Source: Microbacterium sp. XT11
GTDB taxonomy: Bacteria; Actinomycetota; Actinomycetes; Actinomycetales; Microbacteriaceae
Direction: 5' to 3'
NCBI RefSeq assembly: GCF_001513675.1
Contig: NZ_CP013859.1
Span: forward strand, 373,081 to 437,080
Length of the DNA: 64,000 bases
Shown: piece by piece, positions 17,186 through 26,178 of the stretch
How the letters are laid out: every line of letters begins with the position of its first letter
Position numbering within the stretch: position 1 is the first letter of the stretch
The notes under the pieces: generated by a model
The model's database searches: none
What the model saw: only the letters and a program-made list of their open reading frames with translations
Told to the model about the DNA's origin: nothing
Position numbers and translations under genes: made by a program

Positions 17186-18184
17186 TCACCGTGGAGGAGC
17201 CACCGACGACCGCGCAACGAGCACCGGCTGCACGGGGGCGAGATGCGCGGCATCGTCGGAGTAGGCGCCGCCGAGCACGAGGGCGACGGCACGGCGGGCG
17301 AGCTCGTCGAAGTCCTGGTGGACCGTGGTGAGCGCCGGCACGTAGTAGGCCGAATCGGGCACGTCATCGAACCCGACGACGCTCATGCCCTCGGGCACCG
17401 AGACGCCTGCGGCGTGCAGCCCGCCCAGCAGACCGAGCGCCATCTGATCGTTGGCCGCGAACACCGCCGTCGCCCCCGAGTCACGCAGGGCTTCGGCGGC
17501 CGCGAACCCCGATGCCGCCGACCAGTCTCCGACGATCACCGGGCCGGGAGGGAGGCCGCGCCCGGCGAGCTCCGCGCGAAATCCGGCCGCCCGGGCTTCG
17601 GCCTCGAGCCAGTCGGTGGGGCCGGCGAGGTGGGCGATGCGAGTGTGCCCCGCATCTGCGAGCGCGGCGACGGCGAGGCGAGCGCCCGCCTGATCCACAG
17701 ACAGCCCTGCGATGCCGCGGTCGGCCGCGTGCAGCGTCACGACCGGCGTCTCGATGCGGAGAGCGTCGAGCGCTTCGAGTGTGCGCGCGTGCGGGGCGAC
17801 CACGACGATGCCCTCCACCCCCTGTGCGACGAGGTGGTCCACGGCGGCGACCACGGCGTCGGTGTCGCCGGCATCGGCGAACGCTGCGCTCAGCCAATAC
17901 CCCGAGCGACGCGCCGACGCCTCGAGCGCGGCTATGCTCCGCGACGGCCCGTACTGCGCGGCATCCGAGGCGAGCACGCCCAGCGTGCGCGTGCGGCGCG
18001 TCCCGAGCGCACGGGCGGCGTTGTTCATGCGGTAGCCGAGCTCGGCTATCGCCCGCTCGACCTCGGCGCGGGCCCGCTCCGACACATCGGGATGGTCGTT
18101 GAGCACGCGCGAGACCGTCTGGCGCGACACCCCGGCCAGGGCAGCGACATCGCGCACGCCCACCGTCTTGCCGTTCCTCGCCAT
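17186..18184 (-). CDS. LacI-family transcriptional regulator (probable arabinose-operon repressor)
   Basis: 332 residues. The HTH reads VGVRDVAALAGVSRQTVSRVLNDHPDVSERARAEVERAIAEL (about 8-50) followed by the hinge GYRMNNAARAL, and a periplasmic-binding-like effector domain with VFAANDQMALGLLGGLH and SVVGFDDVPDSAYYVP. The ATG at 18184 begins the conserved region; the open frame further upstream has no family match. No clear ribosome-binding site precedes it, so a leaderless or weakly translated message is possible. It lies directly upstream of araD on the same strand with the palindromic operator between them, so it likely represses araDBA; the inducer is inferred to be arabinose. A divergent transporter gene starts at 18556. 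Confidence 0.93.
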   Translation of the reverse strand: MARNGKTVGVRDVAALAGVSRQTVSRVLNDHPDVSERARAEVERAIAELGYRMNNAARALGTRRTRTLGVLASDAAQYGPSRSIAALEASARRSGYWLSAAFADAGDTDAVVAAVDHLVAQGVEGIVVVAPHARTLEALDALRIETPVVTLHAADRGIAGLSVDQAGARLAVAALADAGHTRIAHLAGPTDWLEAEARAAGFRAELAGRGLPPGPVIVGDWSAASGFAAAEALRDSGATAVFAANDQMALGLLGGLHAAGVSVPEGMSVVGFDDVPDSAYYVPALTTVHQDFDELARRAVALVLGGAYSDDAAHLAPVQPVLVARSSVAPPR

Positions 18185-18555
18185 GTGAAGGAGTTTAGGG
18201 GTCGGCCATCGAGTGGCCGGCCCGCGCGGACGGTGCTCTGTCGGCATGAGCACCTCGCGCAGCTCGCAGACCCTGACCTCCGCTCCGACGCGGCCCTCCC
18301 GGCGTTCCGCACCCGTCGCGTGCCCCCGTAGCATCGACAAAACGCCTGGTCGCAGACATACGTTAAGCAATCTGTGTGATCCAGGGCCAAAGTCGAACTT
18401 CCTCCTTATGCACGGGGCCGAGATAATCGGTCACGAAGGGTTCACCCACATCCCCACCCTCACCCCGACGAGCAACGGAGCCGTCGCTGCTGACGCTCCG
18501 AGTTTCGTGACACCTCGAGCGATGGCGCTTCGGTGCGCCATGGAAGGACTTCGTC
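18185..18555. other. Divergent intergenic region, LacI regulator and Opp/Dpp operon
   Basis: 371 bp with no gene. It holds the divergent promoters of the LacI regulator (minus) and the transporter operon (plus). GATAAT at 18422-18427 is the best -10 element for the plus side, implying a leader of about 125 nt. A hairpin CGGCCA-5 nt-TGGCCG lies at 18203-18219. GGAAGGA ends 8 nt before the ATG at 18556. Nothing else is evident. Confidence 0.5.
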
Positions 18556-20130
18556 ATGCCCTTTTCACAGCACCTCAACCGTCAGGGGAGCTTCCCCGCA
18601 CGTCGCCGACTCGGCGCAGTGGCCTTCGGCGCCGCCTCCGTCCTCGTCCTCGCCGGCTGCGGCGCATCCGATGCCGCCGGCGGCTCCGATGGCGACCAGA
18701 CGCTCGTCTTCGGCCTGTCCGCTGAGCCGGCCACCCCGATCACCGGCATGCAGCAGGGCGGCGCCGTCAACCAGCTGCTGACGATGGTGCACCGGGGCCT
18801 GATGACCTACGACGAGAAGGGCGCCGTGGTGCCAGGGCTCGCCGAATCCGTCGACACTCCCGATCCGACGACGTACGTCTTCACCCTGCGCCCCGACCTG
18901 ACGTTCCACGACGACACCCCGCTCACCGCCGAGAACGTGAAGAACTCGCTCGACTACTACCGCGACCCGGCGAACGGCTCGCAGCTCGCGGCCGGCCTCA
19001 AGGACATCACCGACATCACCGCAGACGGCGACACCGTCACCATCACGCTCGCCCAGCCGAACACGGCGTTCCTGCAATACCTCGCCCTGCCCTTCGCCGC
19101 GATCGTGCCCGACGCCTCCCTCAACCCCGACACCCCGAACTGGATCGGCGCCGGCCCCTTCGAGATGACCGATCTGCAGGAGGGCATCGGCCTCACGGTC
19201 GAGAAGAACGACGACTACTACGACGCCGACGACGTCGCGCTCGACAGCATCGAGGTCAAGTTCTACGCCGACGGCGAGGCGCGCACCAACGCCCTGCTCA
19301 GCGGCGACGTCGACATGATCGAGTACGTGCCGTGGGAGAACTTCCAGCGGGTCGCGGATGCCGGGCTCACGGTCGACGCGCAGCAGGGACCGTTCCAGTA
19401 CGTGCAGTTCAACGTCACCGACGGACCGTTCGCCGACCCGAAGGTGCGGCAGGCCGTGGCCTACGCTCTGAACCGCGAGAACGCGGTGACGGCCGCGTTC
19501 CAGAGCAACGGCGCACCGCTCGACGGGATCATCATCCCCGAGGACGACCCCGCCTACGACCCCTCGGCCGCCGAGCTGTGGAGCTACGACCCCGAGAAGG
19601 CGAAGGACCTCCTGGCCGAGGCGGGCTACCCCGACGGCTTCTCGGCGACCCTGCTGTCGACCTCGCAGTACACGTTCCTGCAGGACAACGCGCTGTCGGT
19701 GCAGGAGGACCTGCGCGCCGTCGGCATCGACGTCACGCTCGACGCTCCCGACTGGTCCACCCGGGTCAGCAAGGGCAACGCGGGCGAGTACGACCTCGCG
19801 GTCTCCGGTGACGCCGGCGTCATCACCGACCCCTCGTACCTGCTCAACTGGGTCGTCGACAGCCGCAACTTCAACGTCGGCTGGGGCTACTCCAACGACA
19901 CGCTCCGCGGCCTCATCGAAGACGGCCTGCGCGCGGCCGACGACGACGCGGCGAAGAAGGACATCTACAAGCAGATCGCCGAGATCTGGGCCGAGGACGT
20001 GCCCTTCGCCTCGATCAACACCCGCGAGCAGGCCTACGCGTACAACGACAGGGTGAAGGGCTTCCAGACCCTTCCCGGGTTCCTCGTGTTCTACAGCTCG
20101 CTGAACCTGGCCAACGCCTCGGTGGAGTGA
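18556..20130 (+). CDS. ABC transporter substrate-binding lipoprotein, peptide/nickel family (SBP_bac_5)
   Basis: 524 residues. A twin-arginine-like basic start (ARRRLG) leads into the lipobox LAGC with lipidated Cys35. The body has the family-5 signature: a long PDLTFHDDTPLTAENVKNSLDYY motif near 110 and the closing LQTLPGFLVFYSSLNLANA. It should bind an oligopeptide, glycoside or other amphipathic solute on the cell surface and feed the permeases that follow. The operon also encodes an amidohydrolase and an aldolase, so the ligand may contain an amide bond; the exact ligand is unknown. The ATG at 18556 has GGAAGGA at a good distance. Confidence 0.95.
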   Translation: MPFSQHLNRQGSFPARRRLGAVAFGAASVLVLAGCGASDAAGGSDGDQTLVFGLSAEPATPITGMQQGGAVNQLLTMVHRGLMTYDEKGAVVPGLAESVDTPDPTTYVFTLRPDLTFHDDTPLTAENVKNSLDYYRDPANGSQLAAGLKDITDITADGDTVTITLAQPNTAFLQYLALPFAAIVPDASLNPDTPNWIGAGPFEMTDLQEGIGLTVEKNDDYYDADDVALDSIEVKFYADGEARTNALLSGDVDMIEYVPWENFQRVADAGLTVDAQQGPFQYVQFNVTDGPFADPKVRQAVAYALNRENAVTAAFQSNGAPLDGIIIPEDDPAYDPSAAELWSYDPEKAKDLLAEAGYPDGFSATLLSTSQYTFLQDNALSVQEDLRAVGIDVTLDAPDWSTRVSKGNAGEYDLAVSGDAGVITDPSYLLNWVVDSRNFNVGWGYSNDTLRGLIEDGLRAADDDAAKKDIYKQIAEIWAEDVPFASINTREQAYAYNDRVKGFQTLPGFLVFYSSLNLANASVE

Positions 20131-20137
20131 TCCTGCC

Positions 20138-21091
20138 GTGATCCTCTTCATCGTCAAGCGGCTGGCGATGGGGGCGGGACTGGTGCTGCTGGTCCTCACC
20201 CTCATCTTCTCCGCACTGCAACTCGTACCGGGCGACCCCGCCGTGCTGCTGCTCAGCACCGGCGACGGCGGGGCGCCCAGCCCCGAGGCCGTCGCGGCGC
20301 TCCGCGAGCAGCTGGGCCTCAACCAGCCGCTGCTCACGCAGTACCTCTCGTTCCTCTCCGGCGTCTTCACGGGCGACCTGGGCGAGTCCTTCCGCACCTC
20401 GCAGCCCGTGCTGGAGGCCATCGGCGCCCGGCTCCCCCGCACCTTGCTGCTCGTGGCCTACGCGACGGTCCTGTCGGTCATCATCGGCGTCGCGATGGGT
20501 GCGATCGCCGCTCGCCGCGGCGGGTGGGTCGACACGCTGGTCACAGCGCTCAGTTCGATCGGCGTCGCCCTGCCCGTGTTCGTCTTCGGCGCGGTGCTCA
20601 TACTCGCCTTCTCCATCGTCCTCGGACTCTTTCCGGCCGGCGGGTACGTCGATCCGTCGAAGGACGCGCTCGGGGCGATCAAGAGCCTGACGCTCCCTGC
20701 CGTCTCGCTCGCGGTCGGCTTCGCTGCCCAGATCGCGCGGATGACGAGGTCGGCGGTGCTCGAGGTGCAGACGCAGGACTGGGTGCGCACGGCGAAGTCC
20801 ATCGGGCTCGCACCGATGGCGGTGTTCCGCAAGCACGTGCTGCGCAACTCGCTCACCCCCGTCGTCACGGTCGTCGGCATCGGCTTCGGCACGCTGCTCG
20901 GCTCGACGGTGCTCGTCGAGCGAGTCTTCAACTACCCGGGGCTGTCGAGCCTGCTCGTCGACGGCGTCACCACGCGCGACTATCCGGTCGTGCAGGGCGT
21001 CGTGATCGTGATCGCCATGCTCTTCATCGCGATCAACATCGTCGTCGACATCACCTACGGAATCCTCGACCCCCGAGTGAGGCGAGCATGA
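20138..21091 (+). CDS. ABC transporter permease (DppB/OppB type)
   Basis: 317 residues with six predicted membrane helices and the DppB N-terminal ILFIVKRLAMGAGLVLLVLTL. The EAA-type loop for the ATPase is in ARMTRSAVLEVQTQDWVRTAKSIGL, the classic family-5 permease motif. GTG start at 20138, seven bases after the binding protein's stop; the stop overlaps the next gene's ATG by 4 (ATGA). Membrane half of the importer. Confidence 0.95.
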   Translation: MILFIVKRLAMGAGLVLLVLTLIFSALQLVPGDPAVLLLSTGDGGAPSPEAVAALREQLGLNQPLLTQYLSFLSGVFTGDLGESFRTSQPVLEAIGARLPRTLLLVAYATVLSVIIGVAMGAIAARRGGWVDTLVTALSSIGVALPVFVFGAVLILAFSIVLGLFPAGGYVDPSKDALGAIKSLTLPAVSLAVGFAAQIARMTRSAVLEVQTQDWVRTAKSIGLAPMAVFRKHVLRNSLTPVVTVVGIGFGTLLGSTVLVERVFNYPGLSSLLVDGVTTRDYPVVQGVVIVIAMLFIAINIVVDITYGILDPRVRRA

Positions 21092-21933
21092 AACTCAGCC
21101 CCCGCATCCGTCAGGCGATCACGCCGCTGCGGACCGTCATGGTCGTGTACCTCGTCGTGATCATCGTGCTCATGGCGTTCGCTCCCCTGCTCGCCCCCTA
21201 CGACCCCATCGCGCAGAACGTCGCGATCCGGCTGCAGCCGATGTTCAGCCCAGGGCACCTGCTCGGCACAGACGAGCTGGGCCGCGACATCCTCTCGCGC
21301 ATCATGTTCGGGGCGCAGGTCGAGCTGTTCATCGCCCTCGGCGCGACCGTGCTCGCGACCGTGCTCGGCACGCTCCTCGGCCTGCTCGGCGGCTACTTCA
21401 ACGGTCTCACCGAGGTCGTCACGATGCGGCTCGTCGTCGACGTCATCCTGGCCTTCCCTCCCATCGTGCTCGCGCTGCTCGCGGTGACGCTGTACGGGCC
21501 GGGCCCGGTGACGCTCATCATCGCGATGGGCGTGCTGTTCGCACCGATCTTCGCCCGCATCACCTACGGGCAGGTGCTGTCGACCAAGCGCGAGGAGTAC
21601 GTCGACGCGGCGCGCACGTTCGGCGCGCCGACCGTCGTCATCCTCTTCCGCACGGTGCTGGCCAACGTGTCCGCGCCGATCATCGTGCAGTTCTCGCTCA
21701 CGATGGCCGCCGCGATCCTCATGGAGTCCGGGCTCAGCTACCTCGGTCTCGGCGTCGTCCCGCCGACGCCGTCGTGGGGCTCCATGGTCGCGCAGGGACA
21801 GCGCTACCTCACGACCGACCCGCACGTGCTGCTCGTTCCCGGCGCGGTCATCGTGCTGACGATCCTCGCGTTCGGCATCCTCGGCGACGCGCTGCGCGAC
21901 CTCCTCGACCCGAAAGCGAAGAAGCGCTCATGA
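21088..21933 (+). CDS. ABC transporter permease (DppC/OppC type)
   Basis: 281 residues. The DppC signature at the start (APLLAPYDPIAQNV, then GHLLGTDELGRDILSRIMFGAQ) and the EAA loop (TKREEYVDAARTFGAPTVVILFRTVLAN) are complete; about six membrane helices are present. It overlaps the preceding permease by 4 bases (ATGA) and the ATPase by 4 bases. Second membrane half of the importer. Confidence 0.95.
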   Translation: MKLSPRIRQAITPLRTVMVVYLVVIIVLMAFAPLLAPYDPIAQNVAIRLQPMFSPGHLLGTDELGRDILSRIMFGAQVELFIALGATVLATVLGTLLGLLGGYFNGLTEVVTMRLVVDVILAFPPIVLALLAVTLYGPGPVTLIIAMGVLFAPIFARITYGQVLSTKREEYVDAARTFGAPTVVILFRTVLANVSAPIIVQFSLTMAAAILMESGLSYLGLGVVPPTPSWGSMVAQGQRYLTTDPHVLLVPGAVIVLTILAFGILGDALRDLLDPKAKKRS

Positions 21934-23615
21934 ACGAACCGCTGCTGCACGTCGACGGCCTGTCCGTCGAGTTCCAGACGCCCGACGGCTGGCGTCAGGT
22001 CACGTACGACGTGTCGTTCCGCGTCGACCGCGGCAAGACGCTCGCTCTCGTAGGCGAGTCGGGCTCGGGCAAGTCGGTCACGGCGATGTCGATCCTCGAC
22101 CTGCTCCCGCCCAACACCCGCCGCACTGGGCGCATCGTGTTCGACGGCGTCGACCTCGTGACGCTGCGCGACAAGGGGCTGCGTCCGTTGCGTGGCTCGC
22201 GCATCGCAACCATCTTCCAGGAACCCATGACCGCGCTGAACCCGGTCTACACGATCGGGCACCAGCTGATCGAGGCGCTCACCAGCCACCACGACCTCGA
22301 CCACAGGACCGCACGCGAGCGCGCCGTGCAGCTGCTGCGCGACGTGCACATGCCGGCGCCGGAAGAGAAGGTCGACCACTATCCGCACCAGCTCTCGGGC
22401 GGTCAGCGCCAGCGCGCCATGATCGCGATGGCGATCTCGTCGGAGCCCGACCTGCTCATCGCCGACGAGCCCACCACGGCGCTCGACGTGACCGTGCAGG
22501 CGGAGATCCTCGACCTGATCTCCGAGATCCAGGAACGTATGGGCATGGCCGTGCTCATCATCACGCACGACATGGGGGTTGTCGCCGACGTCGCCGACGA
22601 GGTCGTCGTGATGAAGGACGGCAGGGTCGTCGAGAGCGCGGCAGCCCCTCAGTTGTTCCGCAGCCCGCAGGAGCCGTACACGCAGGCCCTGCTCGCCGCG
22701 GTCCCGCACCTGGGCAAGGCCGACGACTTCCTCTCTGCCGCGCGCAACAAGCTGCGCATCGACGGCGTGACGGCGACGACCCCGCTGCCCGAGACCGTGC
22801 TGCGCCTGCAGGATGCCGTGATCCGCTACCCCGGACGCTGGCGGCGCCCCGGCTTCCAGGCGATCAACGGCATCGATCTGCAGGTCGCACGCGGTGAGAT
22901 CGTCGGCCTCGTCGGCGAGTCGGGTTCGGGCAAGTCGACGATCGGCAAGGCCGTGATCGGCCTGCTGCCCGTGACCGAGGGCGTCCTCGAGGTGCGCGGC
23001 GAGCGCATCACCGGCCGACCGGGCAGGGCGCTGCGCCAGTTGCGCCGCCACGTGACCATGGTGTTCCAGGACCCCGCGTCGTCGCTCAACCCTCGGCGCA
23101 CGATCGGCCAGGCGATCTCCGACCCGCTGCTGTGGCAGGGGCTGGTCCGCGATCCCCGCGCGCGGCGCGCACGCGCGAAGGAGCTCCTGGAGCGGGTGCA
23201 GATCAATCCCGACTGGTCCGACCGCTACCCGCACGAGCTCTCGGGCGGTCAGCGCCAACGCATCGGCATCGCGCGGGCCATCGCGACCGACCCCGTGCTG
23301 ATGATCGCCGACGAGCCCACCTCGGCGCTCGACGTGTCGGTGCAGGCGCAGGTGCTCGATCTGTTCCTCGCGCTGCAGCGGGAGCTCGGCTTCTCGTGCC
23401 TGTTCATCAGCCACGACCTGTCGGTGGTCGAGACGCTGTCGAACCGCGTCGTCGTGCTGCGGCACGGCGACGTCGTCGAAGAGGGCGAGACCGAGGAGGT
23501 GCTGCACCATCCGCGCGACGAGTACACCAAGCGCCTGATCGCAGCGGCCCCGGTGCCCGACCCCGAGATCCAGCGCGTCCGGCGCGCGGAACGCCTGGCG
23601 GCGAGGCGGGGCTGA
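21930..23615 (+). CDS. Duplicated ABC transporter ATPase (fused DppD/DppF type)
   Basis: 561 residues made of two complete nucleotide-binding domains. Walker A GESGSGKS occurs at about 40 and 328; signatures LSGGQRQR occur in both halves, and Walker B/D-loops are LLIADEPTTALD and LMIADEPTSALD. Each half ends with the oligopeptide-ATPase C-terminal region (HHPRDEYTKRLIAAAP in the second). One polypeptide thus replaces the usual DppD and DppF pair. ATG overlaps the upstream stop (ATGA). Powers the transporter encoded by the three genes in front. Confidence 0.96.
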   Translation: MNEPLLHVDGLSVEFQTPDGWRQVTYDVSFRVDRGKTLALVGESGSGKSVTAMSILDLLPPNTRRTGRIVFDGVDLVTLRDKGLRPLRGSRIATIFQEPMTALNPVYTIGHQLIEALTSHHDLDHRTARERAVQLLRDVHMPAPEEKVDHYPHQLSGGQRQRAMIAMAISSEPDLLIADEPTTALDVTVQAEILDLISEIQERMGMAVLIITHDMGVVADVADEVVVMKDGRVVESAAAPQLFRSPQEPYTQALLAAVPHLGKADDFLSAARNKLRIDGVTATTPLPETVLRLQDAVIRYPGRWRRPGFQAINGIDLQVARGEIVGLVGESGSGKSTIGKAVIGLLPVTEGVLEVRGERITGRPGRALRQLRRHVTMVFQDPASSLNPRRTIGQAISDPLLWQGLVRDPRARRARAKELLERVQINPDWSDRYPHELSGGQRQRIGIARAIATDPVLMIADEPTSALDVSVQAQVLDLFLALQRELGFSCLFISHDLSVVETLSNRVVVLRHGDVVEEGETEEVLHHPRDEYTKRLIAAAPVPDPEIQRVRRAERLAARRG

Positions 23616-23617
23616 GC

Positions 23618-24535
23618 ATGGAGACACGACGACTGGAGCTGTTCGTCACGCTGGTCGATGCCGGCGGTTTCAAGCAGGCCGCCGCGAGCCTCTTCATCAC
23701 CGCACCCGCGCTCTCACAGCAGATCTCCCGGCTCGAGAAGGACGTCGGGGTCGCGCTGATCGACCGCAGCATGCGACCGATCGTGCCGACGGAGGCGGGC
23801 CGCGAGTTCTACTACCGCTGCCGCCGGGTGCTCGAGGCCATGCAGCCCATCACCCGGCTGCTCGACGACCAGCACAACCACGAGTTCGGCCGCGTGCGGG
23901 TGGGCATCGTGCCCGCCATGATGTTCAGCTCGCCGGCGCGGGCCGTGCGGCAGTTCATCCGGGCGCATCCGACCGCGACCGTGCAGGTGCGCAGCATCGC
24001 CACCTCGCTGCTCATCGACGAGCTCGAACAGGGATCGATCGACGTGGCGATCCTCCTCACCGAACCCGACATCAAGGACCTCACGTCGACCGCGCTTTTC
24101 AGCGAGGAGTACCTCGTCGCGCTCCCCGACGACCATCCGCTGGCCGGGGTCGATGAGGTGGACTTCGCGATGTTGCGCAACGAGCGCATCCTGCAGGGTC
24201 CGCGCAGCGCAAACCCGAGCGGGTACGACGCGATTGTGACGGCATGCATGCGCGCCGGGTTCTCGCCGCGATCGCTCGAGGTCATGGGTTCGTATCTCGA
24301 CCAGGCGGCCATGGTGTCCGCCGGCATGGGTGTGTGCTTCATCCCGAAGTCGCTCGCCGACATCCCGCAGCACGACGTCGTGTACCGCACGCTCGTGAAC
24401 CCCTCGGTGGGCCTCACGACGTCGATATCGCGGTTCGAGCGGCGACTCGACTCGGTCGGCCGCGCTTTCGTGCAGCACTGCATCACCGAGCTCTCCGTCC
24501 CGGAGAGCCTCACCTCGATCAAAGGAGAATCATGA
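23618..24535 (+). CDS. LysR-family transcriptional regulator inside the transporter operon
   Basis: 305 residues. An N-terminal winged HTH (ELFVTLVDAGGFKQAAASLFITAPALSQQISRLEKDVG, about 6-44) is followed by a LysR substrate-binding domain with VRVGIVPAMMFSSPARAV and ISRFERRLDSVGRAF. It starts two bases after the ATPase stop and overlaps the next gene by 4 (ATGA), so it is co-transcribed instead of divergent. Divergent placement is usual for LysR, so this is unusual. It probably regulates this operon through a ligand that is an operon substrate or product; no site was identified. Confidence 0.93.
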   Translation: METRRLELFVTLVDAGGFKQAAASLFITAPALSQQISRLEKDVGVALIDRSMRPIVPTEAGREFYYRCRRVLEAMQPITRLLDDQHNHEFGRVRVGIVPAMMFSSPARAVRQFIRAHPTATVQVRSIATSLLIDELEQGSIDVAILLTEPDIKDLTSTALFSEEYLVALPDDHPLAGVDEVDFAMLRNERILQGPRSANPSGYDAIVTACMRAGFSPRSLEVMGSYLDQAAMVSAGMGVCFIPKSLADIPQHDVVYRTLVNPSVGLTTSISRFERRLDSVGRAFVQHCITELSVPESLTSIKGES

Positions 24536-25329
24536 AGTTCGCGATCGGCCAGATGGTCTCAGGCGACGACAAGGCCGCGAACCTCGCGGAGATCACGCGG
24601 CTCACGGAGGAGGCGGCGGCCGCAGGGGCGCGTCTCGCCGTCTTCCCCGAGTTCGCGATGTTCGACGTGCCCGTGCTCGACGAGGAGTTCGTCAAGCAGG
24701 GCGAGCCGCTCGACGGCCCGTTCGTGACGGGGCTCGCCGAGCTCTCGCGCCGCACGGGTGTCGCGATCGTCGCCGGCATGCTCGAACGGATCGAGGGCGA
24801 CGCAAGAGGCTACAACACCCTCGTGCTCGTGACCCCCGACGAGGGGCTCTCGCGCGTCTATCACAAGCTCCACCTGTACGACGCGTTCGGATTCAAGGAG
24901 TCCGACCACATCCGCCCTGGCGACATCACCGGTCCGGTGACCTTCGCGATCGACGACGTCAAAGTCGGGATGCTCACCTGTTACGACCTGCGGTTCCCCG
25001 AGGCGGCCCGTGAGCACGCCGACGCCGGAGTCGATCTGCTCCTCTACCCCGCGGCGTGGATGCCGGGCACGCGCAAGGAGGACCACTGGAACACGCTCGC
25101 CCGCGCCCGCGCGATCGAGAACACCTTCTACGTCGCAGCCGTCTCGCAGGGCCCCGGCGTCGGCACGGGCGGCAGCATCATCGTCGACCCGATGGGCATC
25201 ACGCTCGGCGAGATCGGTGAGAGCAGCGGCATCGCCGTGGCCGACGCCCGCCCCGAGCGCGTCGCGCAGGTGCGATCGGTCAACCCCTCGCTCGCCAACC
25301 GCCGCTTCACCGTCGCCGCGTCGGCCTGA
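24532..25329 (+). CDS. Carbon-nitrogen hydrolase (nitrilase superfamily amidase)
   Basis: 265 residues. The Glu-Lys-Cys triad is present: FPEFAMFD (Glu near 40), YHKLHLYDAFGFKESD (Lys near 112) and LTCYDLRFPE (Cys near 150), with the typical AAWMPGTRKEDHW region. It hydrolyses an amide or related C-N bond in the cytoplasm; within the superfamily the motif set is closer to omega-amidase/deaminated-glutathione amidase-like enzymes than to true nitrilases, but the substrate is not fixed by sequence. The ATG at 24532 overlaps the LysR stop. A GGAG element (AAAGGAGAA) lies 6 nt upstream. It should act on the compound taken up by the transporter. Confidence 0.9.
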   Translation: MKFAIGQMVSGDDKAANLAEITRLTEEAAAAGARLAVFPEFAMFDVPVLDEEFVKQGEPLDGPFVTGLAELSRRTGVAIVAGMLERIEGDARGYNTLVLVTPDEGLSRVYHKLHLYDAFGFKESDHIRPGDITGPVTFAIDDVKVGMLTCYDLRFPEAAREHADAGVDLLLYPAAWMPGTRKEDHWNTLARARAIENTFYVAAVSQGPGVGTGGSIIVDPMGITLGEIGESSGIAVADARPERVAQVRSVNPSLANRRFTVAASA

Positions 25330-25362
25330 CGCCCTCACTCTCCGCAACACGAAAGGAACATC

Positions 25363-26124
25363 ATGACTCACACGCTCAAGCAGGGGGCCTGGCTCTCGGA
25401 CGGCAGCAGCGCGATCGGCGAGATCGTCGCGGGCCTCGGCTACGACTTCGTCGTGCTCGACATCGAGCACGGATCGTTCGACCTCGCGGTCCTGGAGCGC
25501 TTCATCCCGCTGCTCAAGGGCCTGGGACTCGAGGTACTGTCGAAGGTGCTCGTGCCCGAGCGCGGCGCGATCCAGCAGGCGCTCGACTTCGGGTCCGACG
25601 GCGTGATCATCCCGCACATCGAGGGACTGGAGCACGCCAAGCGCATCACCGACTTCGCCAAGTTCCCCCCGCTCGGCTCGCGCAGCCTCGCCGGCGGCCG
25701 CACGATGAACTACCGCGGGTACTCCGACGAATGGATCGCGGCGCAGGACCGTGACATCAAGGTGTTCCCGATGGTCGAGGACCCGCGCGCCCTGCGCGAC
25801 GTCGAGGCGATCGCGGCGCTGCCGACGGTCGACGGCATCTTCATCGGCCCGGGCGATCTCGCGGCCATGAGCGGGCGCGGCGCCTACCGCCAGACCGAGG
25901 CCGACTTCGACGACTTCCGCCGGATCATCGCCGCCGCGCGCGCGAACGGCAAGCCGTGGGTGCTGCCGGCGTGGACGACGGTCGAGAAGGAATTCGCGAT
26001 CGCCGAGAAGGCCGACTACGTGCTGCTGACGATGCAGCACGCCGCCATCTCCGAGGGCTACGGCAACGCCCGCGCGCTCATGGACCAGCTCATCGCCGGC
26101 GCTTCGGCGGCCGGGGCATCCTGA
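25363..26124 (+). CDS. HpcH/HpaI family aldolase
   Basis: 253 residues, typical for the family. Motifs: VVLDIEHGSFD (His near 36), metal ligands in VEDPRAL (Glu near 137) and GPGDLAAM (Asp near 164), and GSRSLAGGRTMNYRG. Members cleave 2-keto-3-deoxy or 4-hydroxy-2-oxo acids to pyruvate plus an aldehyde with a divalent metal (examples: 4-hydroxy-2-oxoheptanedioate and 2-keto-3-deoxyrhamnonate aldolases). Preceded by AAAGGAA at 6 nt; the gap from the amidase is 33 bp. As the last gene of the operon it may cleave the deamidated product. The exact substrate is unknown. Confidence 0.9.
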   Translation: MTHTLKQGAWLSDGSSAIGEIVAGLGYDFVVLDIEHGSFDLAVLERFIPLLKGLGLEVLSKVLVPERGAIQQALDFGSDGVIIPHIEGLEHAKRITDFAKFPPLGSRSLAGGRTMNYRGYSDEWIAAQDRDIKVFPMVEDPRALRDVEAIAALPTVDGIFIGPGDLAAMSGRGAYRQTEADFDDFRRIIAAARANGKPWVLPAWTTVEKEFAIAEKADYVLLTMQHAAISEGYGNARALMDQLIAGASAAGAS

Positions 26125-26146
26125 CCACGCTCGGCCACGATCGTGA

Positions 26147-26178
26147 CGCGGCGCTGCGACAACCGTCTCAGCGCCGCG
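26147..26178. terminator. Hairpin between convergent aldolase and LacI remnant
   Basis: Ten-bp stem CGCGGCGCTG (26147-26156) with CAGCGCCGCG (26169-26178) around a 12-nt loop. It sits between the convergent aldolase and the LacI remnant, overlapping the latter's stop at 26168. No T-rich tract on either side, so it is a probable rather than certain terminator. Confidence 0.5.
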
